A stretch of 64,000 nucleotides of DNA from Pelagibius sp037652055 (lineage in GTDB: Bacteria > Pseudomonadota > Alphaproteobacteria > Kiloniellales > Kiloniellaceae), in contig NZ_JBBKAH010000004.1 of assembly GCF_037652055.1 (NCBI RefSeq), positions 186,001-250,000 on the forward strand, written 5' to 3'. The position numbers were made by a program, and so were the translations under genes. The notes under the pieces were generated by a model that worked only from the letters and a program-made list of their open reading frames with translations, searched no databases and was not told the DNA's origin. Shown one piece after another: positions 1-9,602 of this stretch. The stretch's first letter is position 1; each line of letters starts with the position of its first letter.

Positions 1-56
1 CCAACAACAGTCTCTACCTGCTAACCGACGGCGGCGATCTGATCGCCCTGCGGTAG
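1..56 (+). CDS. bamB: C-terminal end of a BamB-like outer-membrane assembly propeller protein (partial)
   Basis: Only the last 17 codons are in the window, in the frame beginning at base 3 and ending in TAG at 54-56. They read NNSLYLLTDGGDLIALR, the kind of repeat strand that closes a PQQ-type beta-propeller. Directly upstream of der this is most probably BamB, the lipoprotein of the BAM complex that helps insert outer-membrane proteins; bamB-der order is common in proteobacteria. The identity is inferred from position and a very short peptide. Confidence 0.55.
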   Translation, partial: NNSLYLLTDGGDLIALR

Positions 57-135
57 GTAGGGGCGCCGGGAAGCGCCGCGGCGGGGCGATAAACGGGCTT
101 GCGGCGGGCGCGCCGGCCCCCTATGCCATCACCCC

Positions 136-1560
136 ATGACCATAACCGTCGCCATCATCGGGCGCCCCAACGTGGGCAAATCGACCCTGTTCAACCGGCT
201 GGTCGGCCAGCGCATCGCGCTGGTCGACGATACGCCGGGCGTGACCCGCGACCGCCGCGAAGGGGACGCCAACCTCTTCGGCCTGGAATTTCGCGTGGTC
301 GACACCGCCGGCCTGGAGGAGCGCTTCGACGCCAGCCTGGAGGGCCGCATGCGCGCCCAGACCGAAAAGGCTCTCGAAGAGGCCGACCTCGCCCTTCTGG
401 TGTTCGACGTCCGCGCCGGCATCACCGCCCTGGACGAGCACTTCGCCAACTGGCTGCGCCGAAGCGGCAAGGCCGTCGCCCTGGTCGCCAACAAGTGCGA
501 GGGCCGCGAGGCGGAATCGGGCCTCGGCGAGGCCTACAGCCTGGGTCTCGGCCAGGCCATCCCGATTTCCGCCGAGCACGGCCTCGGCATGAGCGACCTC
601 TACGACGCCGTCGCCGCGGTCGATGCCGAGAAGGCGGCGGCCGAAGCGGCGGGCGAGGCGATCGCCGTGCCGGCGACAGGGGTCGATGTCGAGGCGGAGG
701 ACGAGGAGGCCGAGCACGAGCGCGTATTGCAGCTCACCGTCGTCGGACGCCCCAACGTCGGCAAGTCGACCCTGATCAACAAGCTGATCGGCGAAGATCG
801 ACTGCTGACCGGGCCTGAGGCCGGCATCACCCGCGATTCCATCGCCGTCGACTGGACCTTCGAGGGCCGCCAGCTGCGCCTGGTCGATACCGCCGGCCTG
901 CGCCGCCGGGCGCGGGTGGTGGAGAAGCTGGAGAAGCTCTCGACCCAGGACACCCTGCGCTCGATCCGCTTCGCCCACGTCGTGGTGCTGCTGCTGGACG
1001 TCGAGGAAGGGCTCGAAAAGCAGGACCTCACCATCGCCCGCATGGTGGTGGAGGAGGGCCGCGCGCTGGTCATCGGCGTCAACAAGTGGGATGCCTGCCG
1101 CGACCGCGACGAGAAGCTGAAGGCGATCCACGACCGCCTCACGCGCTCGCTGCCGCAGACCCGCGGCCTGCCGGTGGTGACACTCTCCGCCCTGCAGGGT
1201 CATAACATCGAGGGGCTGATGCACGCGGTGCTCGGCGCCTACGAGGTGTGGAGAAGCCGTGTTCCGACGGCGGACCTCAACCGCTGGCTCGACGCGGTGA
1301 CGGCGTCCCACCCGCCGCCGGCCGCCGCCGGGCGCCCGGTGCGCCTGAAGTACATGACCCAGGCCAAGACGCGGCCGCCGACCTTCGCCATCTTCTGCTC
1401 CAAGCCGGACGAGCTGCCGCCATCCTACCTGCGCTACCTGGAGAACGGCCTGCGCGACGCCTTCAAGCTGCCCGGCACGCCGATCCGCATCCACTTCCGC
1501 AAGGGCGATAACCCCTACGCTGGGCGGAAGAAGCCGAAGGCGGACAAGAAGAAGCGCTAG
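136..1560 (+). CDS. der: Ribosome biogenesis GTPase Der (EngA)
   Basis: A 474-residue protein with two tandem GTPase domains, the signature of Der, which acts in assembly of the 50S ribosomal subunit. The first P-loop, GRPNVGKS, is at residues 9-16 and an identical second one at about 204-211. Each domain also shows DTAGL (switch II), and NKCE and NKWD as the G4 motifs. An acidic linker (about 170-200) separates the domains, and a KH-like domain with a basic, lysine-rich tail ends the protein. Length matches the family. It lies about 80 bases after the bamB-like stop and 18 bases before a hydrolase gene, with which it is probably co-transcribed. Confidence 0.96.
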   Translation: MTITVAIIGRPNVGKSTLFNRLVGQRIALVDDTPGVTRDRREGDANLFGLEFRVVDTAGLEERFDASLEGRMRAQTEKALEEADLALLVFDVRAGITALDEHFANWLRRSGKAVALVANKCEGREAESGLGEAYSLGLGQAIPISAEHGLGMSDLYDAVAAVDAEKAAAEAAGEAIAVPATGVDVEAEDEEAEHERVLQLTVVGRPNVGKSTLINKLIGEDRLLTGPEAGITRDSIAVDWTFEGRQLRLVDTAGLRRRARVVEKLEKLSTQDTLRSIRFAHVVVLLLDVEEGLEKQDLTIARMVVEEGRALVIGVNKWDACRDRDEKLKAIHDRLTRSLPQTRGLPVVTLSALQGHNIEGLMHAVLGAYEVWRSRVPTADLNRWLDAVTASHPPPAAAGRPVRLKYMTQAKTRPPTFAIFCSKPDELPPSYLRYLENGLRDAFKLPGTPIRIHFRKGDNPYAGRKKPKADKKKR

Positions 1561-1578
1561 CGCTGCTAAGGAGAGCCG

Positions 1579-2361
1579 ATGGCTGCTGTCGAGAACGAAG
1601 GCGCGACGCTTTACTACGAGGTCCATGGCGAGGGTGATGGCGACGCCGCCGCCGTCGTCTTCGCGCATGGGCGCGGCGGTAACTGCGCGAGCTGGTGGCA
1701 GCAGGTGCCGGTCTTCTCGCGGCGCTACAAGGTCATCGTCTTCGACCACCGCGGCTTCGGGCGCTCACGCTGCGACGCTGAGCATTTCGAGGCCGAGTAC
1801 TTCCCGCGCGACATCGCGGCGATCCTGGATGCCGAGGGCATCGGGCGCGCCGCCGTGGTGTGCCAGTCGATGGGCGGCTGGGGCGGGCTCAAGCTGGCGG
1901 TGACGCAGCCGGCGCGCGTCGCGGCGCTGGTGCTGGCCAACACTCCCGGCGGCCTCGACACGCCCAAGGCCACCGCGGCCATAGCGCACCTCGCCTCCGG
2001 GGCCATCCCGCCGGGGACCGGGCAGATCGGGAAGTCCTTCGCCGCAGGCAATCCCGAGGGCGCCTATCTCGCCCGGCAGATCTCCGGCCTCAATTGCAAC
2101 TTCCCGCGCAGCTTCAATCGCCTGACGTCGGCGCGCTCGGTCACGCTGGAAGAGCTGCGGGGCTACGCCGTGCCGACCCTGGTGCTCACCAGCCCGGAGG
2201 ACGTGCTGTTCCCGCCCGAGGCGATGGAGGAGGTCGCGGCGGCGATCCCCGGCGCGCGGCTGGAGGTCGTTCCCGGGGCGGGCCACTCGGCCTACTTCGA
2301 GGCCCCGGAGGCCTTCAATCGGGTGGTTTCCGACTTTCTGAAAGAGCGCCTCAGCGTCTGA
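1579..2361 (+). CDS. Alpha/beta fold hydrolase
   Basis: A 260-residue single-domain alpha/beta hydrolase without a signal peptide, so probably cytoplasmic. Visible catalytic elements are the oxyanion-hole HGRGG after strand 3, the nucleophile elbow CQSMGG with its serine near residue 97, an acidic residue in SPEDVLFPP, and the histidine of GAGHSAYFEAPEAFN. The start ATG has an AAGGAGA ribosome site about 5 bases upstream (1567-1573). It follows der by 18 bases, probably in the same transcript. The substrate cannot be told; the family includes esterases, lactonases and haloperoxidase-like enzymes. Confidence 0.85.
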   Translation: MAAVENEGATLYYEVHGEGDGDAAAVVFAHGRGGNCASWWQQVPVFSRRYKVIVFDHRGFGRSRCDAEHFEAEYFPRDIAAILDAEGIGRAAVVCQSMGGWGGLKLAVTQPARVAALVLANTPGGLDTPKATAAIAHLASGAIPPGTGQIGKSFAAGNPEGAYLARQISGLNCNFPRSFNRLTSARSVTLEELRGYAVPTLVLTSPEDVLFPPEAMEEVAAAIPGARLEVVPGAGHSAYFEAPEAFNRVVSDFLKERLSV

Positions 2362-2390
2362 CGGGCGGGGGAAGGCTTCCTGCAGGAAAT

Positions 2391-2470
2391 CAATGTCAGT
2401 ATAAAATACATAAATAATATGTTATTTCATTATTATTCCTCATTTTGTATTGTAGTTTTGTTCCGAATGG
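2391..2470. other. AT-rich island between the hydrolase and the ATP-grasp gene
   Basis: About 80 bases here are roughly one quarter G+C, against a strongly GC-rich surround. They contain runs such as ATAAAATACATAAATAATAT and TTTCATTATTATT but no convincing gene. The island probably holds the promoter of the ATP-grasp gene that starts at 2540. It could also be a binding site for a nucleoid protein or a scar of past insertion. No flanking repeats or target-site duplications were seen. Confidence 0.6.
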
Positions 2471-2539
2471 CCATTTCCAAGGGAAGATTCCCACCCGCCG
2501 GCGGCCAAGCCGGTGTCGCAGCGAGGAAGGCGTCCGCAG

Positions 2540-3502
2540 ATGTCCCGCATCACCCAGCCCCAGATCTCCCGGCCCCAAATCCACGTCCTGCACGAGAACC
2601 CCGACTGGCTGCCGCCGCTGGCCGCGGCGCTGGAGCGCAGCGGCGCGCCTTGGGACGACTGGTTCCTGGTGGAGCGGGCGATCGACCTCGCGGCGCCGCC
2701 GCCGGAGGGCGTCTTCTACAACCGCATGAGCGCCTCCTCGCACACCCGCGGGCACCGCTACTCGGCGGAGCTGACGGCGGTGACGCTGGCCTGGCTGACC
2801 CAGTACGGCCGCCGCGTGGTGAATGGTCCCAGCGCCCTCGATCTCGAGATCAGCAAGGTGCGCCAGTACGCGGCGCTGGCGCGCGCCGGCGTGGCGACGC
2901 CGCGCACCGTGCCGGTGGTCGGCAAGGACAAGCTTGTCGAAGCCGCGCGCAATGCCTTCGGGGACTCACGCTTCCTCCTGAAGCCGAACCGCGGCGGCAA
3001 GGGCCTGGGCGTGCGGCTGCTCGAGAACGCCGACGATCTCGCCGCGCACCTGGAGACCTTCGACTACGAGGCGCCGCTGGACGGCGTCCACCTGCTGCAG
3101 GACTACGTGGTGACGCGTGAGCCGATCATCACGCGGGCGGAGTTCGTCGGCGGCCGCTTCCTCTATGCCGTCGAAGTGGATACCAGCAACGGCTTCGAGC
3201 TCTGCCCGGCGGATGTCTGCAGCGTCCCCGACGCGACGCGTCCGGCCTTCCAGGTGATCGAGGATATCGACGCCGGTCTCAAGACGAAGCTGGAGCGCTT
3301 CCTGCAGATCGCCGGCATCGAGATCGCGGGCATTGAGTTCGCCACCGGCGCGGACGGCAGGCCGTTGGTCTACGACGTGAACACCAACACCAACTACAAC
3401 AGCGAAGCCGAGGCCGCGGCCGGCGTGCCGCTCACCGGCATGGACGCCATCGCCCGCTACCTGAAGGGCGAACTGGCGCGGAGCGAGCGCCAGGCGGCCT
3501 AG
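2540..3502 (+). CDS. RimK-like ATP-grasp ligase of unknown substrate
   Basis: A 320-residue protein of the ATP-grasp superfamily, closest in layout to RimK-type alpha-L-glutamate ligases that join a carboxylate to an amine using ATP. The N-terminal pre-ATP-grasp part ends at about residue 110 (NGPSALDLEISK). The ATP-binding part shows FLLKPNRGGKGLGV, a glycine-rich loop with its lysine. The C-terminal metal-binding end is VYDVNTNTNYN. The ATG at 2540 was chosen because AAGG/GGAAGG lies about 11 bases upstream; an in-frame GTG at 2513 has no ribosome site. It stands alone behind an AT-rich island, and its stop is one base from the convergent methionine synthase stop. The product is not predictable. 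Confidence 0.8.
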   Translation: MSRITQPQISRPQIHVLHENPDWLPPLAAALERSGAPWDDWFLVERAIDLAAPPPEGVFYNRMSASSHTRGHRYSAELTAVTLAWLTQYGRRVVNGPSALDLEISKVRQYAALARAGVATPRTVPVVGKDKLVEAARNAFGDSRFLLKPNRGGKGLGVRLLENADDLAAHLETFDYEAPLDGVHLLQDYVVTREPIITRAEFVGGRFLYAVEVDTSNGFELCPADVCSVPDATRPAFQVIEDIDAGLKTKLERFLQIAGIEIAGIEFATGADGRPLVYDVNTNTNYNSEAEAAAGVPLTGMDAIARYLKGELARSERQAA

Positions 3503-3503
3503 A

Positions 3504-4541
3504 TCAGGGCCGCCCGCGGCCCTTGCTGAGTTCCTCGCGCAGCAGGCGTGCGCCGGCGCCGAGAGCCTTGAGCTTGCCCTGGGCAACCGCCGCCGTCAGC
3601 GGCGCCAGGCCGCAGTTGGTGCAGGCCACCATGCGCTCGGGCGCGACGAACTCCAGGGCGGCGCGCAGGGTCGCCGCCACCTGCTCGGGCGTCTCGATCT
3701 CGTTCGTGGCGACGTCGATGGCGCCGACCAGCACGTCCTTGTCCTTCAACAGGGCGATGAGGGACAGCGGCACGTGGGAGTTGGCGCACTCCAGGGAAAC
3801 CTGGCCGATGTTGCTTTTGTTGAGGGCGGGGAAGAACGCCTCGTACTGGCGCCACTCGCCGCCCAGGGACTTCTTCCAGTCGATGTTCTGCTGGATGCCG
3901 TAGCCGTAGCAGATGTGAACCGCCGTGGTGCAGGTGAGGCCCTCGATGGCGCGGTTCAGACAATCGACGCCCCAGGTTGCCGCTTCCTCGGTAAAGGCGT
4001 TGAAGGCGGGCTCATCGAACTGCACGACGTCGACGCCGGCGGCCTGCAGCTCGCGCGCCTCGGCATTCAGCAGTTCGGCGAAGGCCATGGCCATCTTCGG
4101 GCGGTCGCCATAGTAGCCGTCGGCGATGGTGTCGCAGATCGTCATCGGGCCCGGCAGGGTGAATTTCAGTTTGTTCTTCGTGTTGGCGCGGCAGAACTTC
4201 GCGCTTTCCACATGGACCGGCTTGGGCCGCCGCACCTGCGCGGTCACCGTCGGCACCTGCGCCTCGTAGCGGTCGTTCCGGATGCCCATGGTGGTCATGC
4301 GCTGCCAGTCGATCCCCTCGATGTGTTCGAGGAAGCCGTGCACGAAGTGTTTGCGGAACTGCTCGCCGTCACTGACGATGTCGATGCCGGCATCTTCCTG
4401 GAAGCGGATCCATTCCAGGGCCGCCTTCTTCTGGCCGTCGATCAGCGCTGCGCCCTCCAGGCGCCAGGGCGCCCAGAGCTTCTCCGGCTCCGCCAGCCAA
4501 TCGGGTTTCGGCAGGCTGCCCGCCACGGTCGTCGGTATCAA
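3504..4541 (-). CDS. Core-type cobalamin-independent methionine synthase (MetE C-terminal domain family)
   Basis: A 345-residue protein equal to the catalytic half of MetE, lacking the N-terminal domain of the roughly 750-residue folate-dependent enzyme. It starts IPTTVAGSLPKPDWL. Zinc ligands expected from MetE are present: His209 and Cys211 (VHICYGYG), Glu251 (SLECANSH) and Cys310 (CTNCGLAPL). It resembles the short methionine synthases called MesD/core-MetE that are thought not to use a folate methyl donor. The start was set at TTG 4541 because GGGGAGGAG ends 3 bases before it; an in-frame ATG at 4583 would add 14 unconserved residues and lie in the inverted repeat. No DUF1852 (MesX) partner is in the window. 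Confidence 0.82.
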   Translation of the reverse strand: MIPTTVAGSLPKPDWLAEPEKLWAPWRLEGAALIDGQKKAALEWIRFQEDAGIDIVSDGEQFRKHFVHGFLEHIEGIDWQRMTTMGIRNDRYEAQVPTVTAQVRRPKPVHVESAKFCRANTKNKLKFTLPGPMTICDTIADGYYGDRPKMAMAFAELLNAEARELQAAGVDVVQFDEPAFNAFTEEAATWGVDCLNRAIEGLTCTTAVHICYGYGIQQNIDWKKSLGGEWRQYEAFFPALNKSNIGQVSLECANSHVPLSLIALLKDKDVLVGAIDVATNEIETPEQVAATLRAALEFVAPERMVACTNCGLAPLTAAVAQGKLKALGAGARLLREELSKGRGRP

Positions 4542-4578
4542 CGGCTCCTCCCCAGGTTCTGTCCGGCCGCTGTCCCGC

Positions 4579-4630
4579 GGCATTGCTGCGACGGCCCATC
4601 ATGGGTCCGAAGTGCGGGAGCGGCAATGCC
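4579..4630 (-). promoter_or_regulatory. Inverted repeat / structured leader before the methionine synthase gene
   Basis: Bases 4579-4586 (GGCATTGC) are complementary to 4623-4630, extended inward by a G-T and a G-C pair to about ten pairs. Inside lies a short second palindrome, CCCATCATGGG at 4595-4605. The structure sits about 38 bases upstream of the TTG start of the methionine synthase, in what would be its 5' leader. No U-run follows on the minus strand, so it is not a standard terminator for the upstream SDR gene. It does not match a riboswitch I recognise; a regulatory role is inference. Confidence 0.45.
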
Positions 4631-4666
4631 CTAGAGGATCGGACTTGCCGCAGACCGGCGTTGTTC

Positions 4667-5398
4667 TTAGCGGGCCTCGACCACTTCGCCGTTGCGCGCG
4701 CAGGCCGGCTCCGCCAGCGCGACGAAGAGCTCGGCGATCTCCCCGGGGCTGCGCAGGGTCTTGGGGTCCTCGCCGGGGAAGGCGGCGGCGCGCATCATGG
4801 TGCGGATCGGGCCGGGCGAGAGCAGGTTCGCCTTGACGTTGGTCTTGGTGATCTCGGCGGCGTAGGTGCGCACCAGCGCTTCGAGAGCCGCCTTGGAGAC
4901 CGCGTAGGGGCCCCAGTAGGCCTTCAGGCCGCTGGAGGCGCCGGAGGTGACGAAGACTGCGCGCCCGGCATCGGAGAGCCGCAGCAGCGGATCGAGGCTG
5001 CGGATCAGGCGGTAGTTCGCCGTCACGTTCACGTCCATGACCTCCTGCCAGATGTCCGGCGCGATATGACCGACGGGGGTCAGCGGCCCCAGGATGCCGG
5101 CGTTGCCGATGAGGATGTCCAGCTTGCCGTAGCGCTCGTGCAGCGAGGCGCCGAGACGGTCGAGGCCGTCGAAGTCGCGCAGGTCGTGCGGGACGAGAAC
5201 CGGCTGCCTGCCGCCCTGGGCGCGGATGGCGTCGTCGAGCTCCTCCAGCGCGCCGACGGTGCGCGCGATGAGGATCAGCTGCGCGCCCTCAGCGGCGAAA
5301 CGCTCGGCGACGGCGGCACCGATACCGCGCGAAGCGCCGGTGATGACGGCGATGCGGCCCTCGAGCCTTCCCTCCGGGCGGTCCTTACTCTCGGACAT
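4667..5398 (-). CDS. SDR family NAD(P)-dependent oxidoreductase
   Basis: A 243-residue classical short-chain dehydrogenase. Visible elements are the cofactor loop TGASRGIG near residue 21, the NAG motif (IGNAGILGP), the catalytic serine (FVTSGASSG) and the YAVSK catalytic Tyr/Lys. The end is short, so the C-terminal substrate lid is minimal. Its start overlaps the stop of the DUF2937 gene by one base (TAATG), indicating translational coupling at the end of the purF cluster. An SDR at this place after purF is usual in related genomes as I recall; the substrate is unknown. Confidence 0.88.
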   Translation of the reverse strand: MSESKDRPEGRLEGRIAVITGASRGIGAAVAERFAAEGAQLILIARTVGALEELDDAIRAQGGRQPVLVPHDLRDFDGLDRLGASLHERYGKLDILIGNAGILGPLTPVGHIAPDIWQEVMDVNVTANYRLIRSLDPLLRLSDAGRAVFVTSGASSGLKAYWGPYAVSKAALEALVRTYAAEITKTNVKANLLSPGPIRTMMRAAAFPGEDPKTLRSPGEIAELFVALAEPACARNGEVVEAR

Positions 5399-5895
5399 TA
5401 CGCTTGCAACTCCTTGTGGCGGCGGCGCCGGCGCAGGAGGCGGCGCGAGCCGAAGATGACGATGAGGCCGGCGAGCATCCCGGCGGCGGCATAGGTGAGC
5501 CCTTCCGGCGTGATCGGCACGGCGGGGGCGAAATCGCCCAGCGTCGCTTCGGCGAGGCCGGCATTCATGTGCTCGGCGAAGGCGAGAGGGCGCTGCAGCG
5601 GGGTGGCGTCGCGCAGCGCCTGGTAGGCCGCCTCCATGCGGTCGAGCTGGAAGATGCTCTCCGCCATGCGCCCGCCCTCCAGGCTGTGCGGCGCGCTGTC
5701 CAGGAAGGTCTCGACGTAGTCTTCCACCGAAAGGCCCCTCTCGGCGGCGTCCTCGCGGATCTCCGCGGCGCGCAGGCGGGCCTGGTCGATGCGCCCGCCG
5801 AGGCGCTGCAGGTAGTGGGCGTAATACTCCGGGAACTGCGAGAAAGCCGACCCGCCCGCAATGGCACCGAGACTGTAGATCAGGCGGGCAAACAT
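5398..5895 (-). CDS. DUF2937 family membrane protein
   Basis: A 165-residue protein with a hydrophobic N-terminal segment (about 5-20, containing SQFPEY), a long amphipathic central region, and one C-terminal membrane helix at about 133-150 followed by a very basic stretch (RRLLRRRRRHKE) that would stay in the cytoplasm. The N-terminal pattern SQFPEYYAHYLQRLGG is typical of DUF2937. It starts 17 bases after purF and is coupled to the following SDR gene. The function of the family is not known to me. Confidence 0.75.
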   Translation of the reverse strand: MFARLIYSLGAIAGGSAFSQFPEYYAHYLQRLGGRIDQARLRAAEIREDAAERGLSVEDYVETFLDSAPHSLEGGRMAESIFQLDRMEAAYQALRDATPLQRPLAFAEHMNAGLAEATLGDFAPAVPITPEGLTYAAAGMLAGLIVIFGSRRLLRRRRRHKELQA

Positions 5896-5912
5896 CGCGG
5901 CAGCGGTGCGCC

Positions 5913-7391
5913 TCAGGCGCGCTCGGCCAGCAGGGACAGCTGTGCCGGGCGGTCGCGGCCGGCGAAGTCGGTCAGCCGGATCGGATAGTCGCCGGTGAAG
6001 CAGGCATCGCAGAAGCGCGGCGCTTCGGCATTGCGGCCGTTCTCGCCCATGGCGCGGTAGAGGCCCTCGATAGAGATGAAGGCGAGGCTGTCGACGCCGA
6101 TGTGGCTGGCCATGCCGGCGACGTCCATGCGCGAGGCGAGCAGCTCGTCGCGCTCTGGCGTGTCGATGCCGTAGAAGCAGGAATGGGTGGTCGGCGGCGC
6201 GGCGATGCGCATGTGCACCTCGGTGGCGCCGGCGGCACGCACCATCTCGACGATCTTGATGGAGGTGGTGCCGCGCACGATGGAATCGTCGACCAGTACC
6301 ACGCGCTTGCCGGCGATGGTATGGCGGTTGGCGTTGTGCTTCAGCTTGACGCCCAGGTTGCGGATCTGCTGGCCCGGCTCGATGAAGGTGCGCCCGACGT
6401 AGTGGTTGCGAATGATGCCGAGCTCGAAGGGAATGCCCGAGGCCTCCGAATAGCCGATCGCCGCCGGCACGCCGGAGTCCGGCACCGGAATCACGACATC
6501 GGCCGGCGGGCCGCTTTCCTCAGAGAGCACGGCACCGATGCGCTTGCGGGCTTCGTAGATGGAGGTGCCTTCCATCATGGAGTCCGGCCGCGCGAAGTAA
6601 ATATACTCGAAGATGCAGGGACGGCGCGGCGCCGGCGGGAAGGGGCGCAGCGAATGTACGCCGGACTCGTCCAGCACCACCATCTCGCCGGCCTCGATAT
6701 CGCGCACGAACTCGGCGCCGATGATGTCGAGGGCGCAGGTCTCCGATGTGACGACGTAGGCATCGCCCAGCTTGCCGAGCACCAGCGGGCGCACGCCCAT
6801 GGGATCGCGCACCGCGAAGATGCAGCTCTTCGACAGCGCGACCAGGGAGTAGGCGCCCTCGATCTGGCGCAGCGCCGCGATGATGCGGTCGATCAGGCTG
6901 CCGGCCTCCGAGGTCGCGATGAGGTGCAGGATGACCTCGGTGTCGCTGGTCGACTGGAAGATCGCGCCCTGCTCCACCAGCCGGTGGCGCAGGTGGCGCG
7001 CGTTGGTCAGGTTGCCGTTGTGGGCGAGGGCGAAGCCGCCGAGGGAGAGGTCGGCAAACAGCGGCTGCACGTTGCGCAGCGCGGTCTCGCCGGTGGTGGA
7101 GTAGCGGTTGTGGCCGACCGCGGCATGGCCGGTGAGGCGCGCCATGATGCCTTCGGAGGAGAAGATGTCGCCGACGTGGCCAAGGTCGCGGTGCGCGTTG
7201 AACTGGCGGCCGTCGTAGGCGACGATACCGGCGGCTTCCTGGCCGCGGTGCTGCAGGGCGTGCAGGCCGAGGGCGGCCAGCGCCGCGGCGTCGGTATGCC
7301 CGAAGACGCCGAAAACGCCGCACTCCTCGTGGAACTTATCGTCGTCCCCGGTTCGACTGGGAGGGGGAGCCAGAGGATTGGTGATCATCAC
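5913..7391 (-). CDS. purF: Amidophosphoribosyltransferase PurF
   Basis: A 492-residue enzyme for the first step of purine synthesis, making 5-phosphoribosylamine from PRPP and glutamine. The Ntn glutaminase domain comes first, with the nucleophile Cys24 in EECGVFG after a propeptide that would be cleaved, and GHNRYSTTG further on. The PRPP site VVLVDDSIVRGTTS is in the C-terminal phosphoribosyltransferase domain. Cysteines in DACFTGDYP near the end are typical of forms related to the iron-sulfur type. The start overlaps the cvpA stop by four bases (ATGA), so purF is translated from the radA-cvpA-purF message. Confidence 0.97.
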   Translation of the reverse strand: MMITNPLAPPPSRTGDDDKFHEECGVFGVFGHTDAAALAALGLHALQHRGQEAAGIVAYDGRQFNAHRDLGHVGDIFSSEGIMARLTGHAAVGHNRYSTTGETALRNVQPLFADLSLGGFALAHNGNLTNARHLRHRLVEQGAIFQSTSDTEVILHLIATSEAGSLIDRIIAALRQIEGAYSLVALSKSCIFAVRDPMGVRPLVLGKLGDAYVVTSETCALDIIGAEFVRDIEAGEMVVLDESGVHSLRPFPPAPRRPCIFEYIYFARPDSMMEGTSIYEARKRIGAVLSEESGPPADVVIPVPDSGVPAAIGYSEASGIPFELGIIRNHYVGRTFIEPGQQIRNLGVKLKHNANRHTIAGKRVVLVDDSIVRGTTSIKIVEMVRAAGATEVHMRIAAPPTTHSCFYGIDTPERDELLASRMDVAGMASHIGVDSLAFISIEGLYRAMGENGRNAEAPRFCDACFTGDYPIRLTDFAGRDRPAQLSLLAERA

Positions 7392-8092
7392 TGCTTGGTC
7401 TCTCCTGGCGCGGTTTCGTCCGACATGAGGCCTTCGATGGCCTTCTCGATCTCGTCGCGCATGCCTTCGTTATACGTGGGCTGCTCCTCCACTGCATCGG
7501 CTTTTCGCAGCGGAGAGACGAGCTGTTGATAGCTCTGCTCGGCGCGCCGCAGATCTTCGGCGCGGCGTCTGGCGTCTTCGGCGGCCTGGTCGCCGCGCTC
7601 CAGCAGGCCGGGCGGCACCAGGGCCAGCATGTAGCCGGCGCCCTGCTCGATCAGCGGGCGTGCCCTTGCCTCCTGCAGCCAGGCCGGGCGGTCTTCCTCG
7701 GCCACCATGTAGTCGAGGGCCAGCCAGGCCAGCACCACGATGACGGCGCCGCGGACGAAGCCGAACAGCAGGCCCAGCGAGCGGTCGAGCGCCCCCAGGC
7801 TGCTCTGCTGGATGCGGTTCGACAGGATGCGGGTCAGCACCGAGAACAGCACCAGGGTGACCAGGAACAGGCCGACGCCGGTCACCAGGCTGGCGATGAA
7901 TTCAACCGCGATGACGCTCAGTACGTAGGGCTGCACAACGGGAAAGGCGTAGAGCGTCACGAAAGCCGCGCCGACCCAGGAGGCAACCGCCAGCACCTCG
8001 TGCACGAAGCCGCGCACGAAGGCGAAGATGCCGGACACCACCAGGACGATGATGACGATGAGGTCTGCCAGGTTGATCGGCAAGCTGTCCAT
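7388..8092 (-). CDS. cvpA: CvpA family inner-membrane protein
   Basis: A 234-residue protein with four predicted membrane helices in the first 125 residues (starting at about 8, 30, 65 and 105), followed by a charged, coiled-coil-prone cytoplasmic tail. The layout matches CvpA, needed for colicin V production in E. coli and linked to envelope stress in other bacteria. The tail is longer than in E. coli CvpA (about 160 residues), as is common in alphaproteobacteria. It lies between radA (9 bases) and purF (4-base overlap), a conserved arrangement. Confidence 0.93.
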   Translation of the reverse strand: MDSLPINLADLIVIIVLVVSGIFAFVRGFVHEVLAVASWVGAAFVTLYAFPVVQPYVLSVIAVEFIASLVTGVGLFLVTLVLFSVLTRILSNRIQQSSLGALDRSLGLLFGFVRGAVIVVLAWLALDYMVAEEDRPAWLQEARARPLIEQGAGYMLALVPPGLLERGDQAAEDARRRAEDLRRAEQSYQQLVSPLRKADAVEEQPTYNEGMRDEIEKAIEGLMSDETAPGETKQ

Positions 8093-8101
8093 TCAGGGTC
8101 T

Positions 8102-9568
<1,467 letters not shown>

Positions 9569-9602
9569 GCTCAGCCCTCGATCCTGTAGCGGCGCCCGCG
9601 GC

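Noticed and set aside
2391..2470. Insertion sequence remnant or attachment site
   Set aside because: No inverted terminal repeats, target duplication, tRNA end or transposase fragment is visible; only base composition is unusual.
4580..4667. The inverted repeat at 4579-4630 as the terminator of the SDR gene
   Set aside because: There is no U-run after it on the minus strand, and it lies in the leader of the next gene; a leader element fits better.
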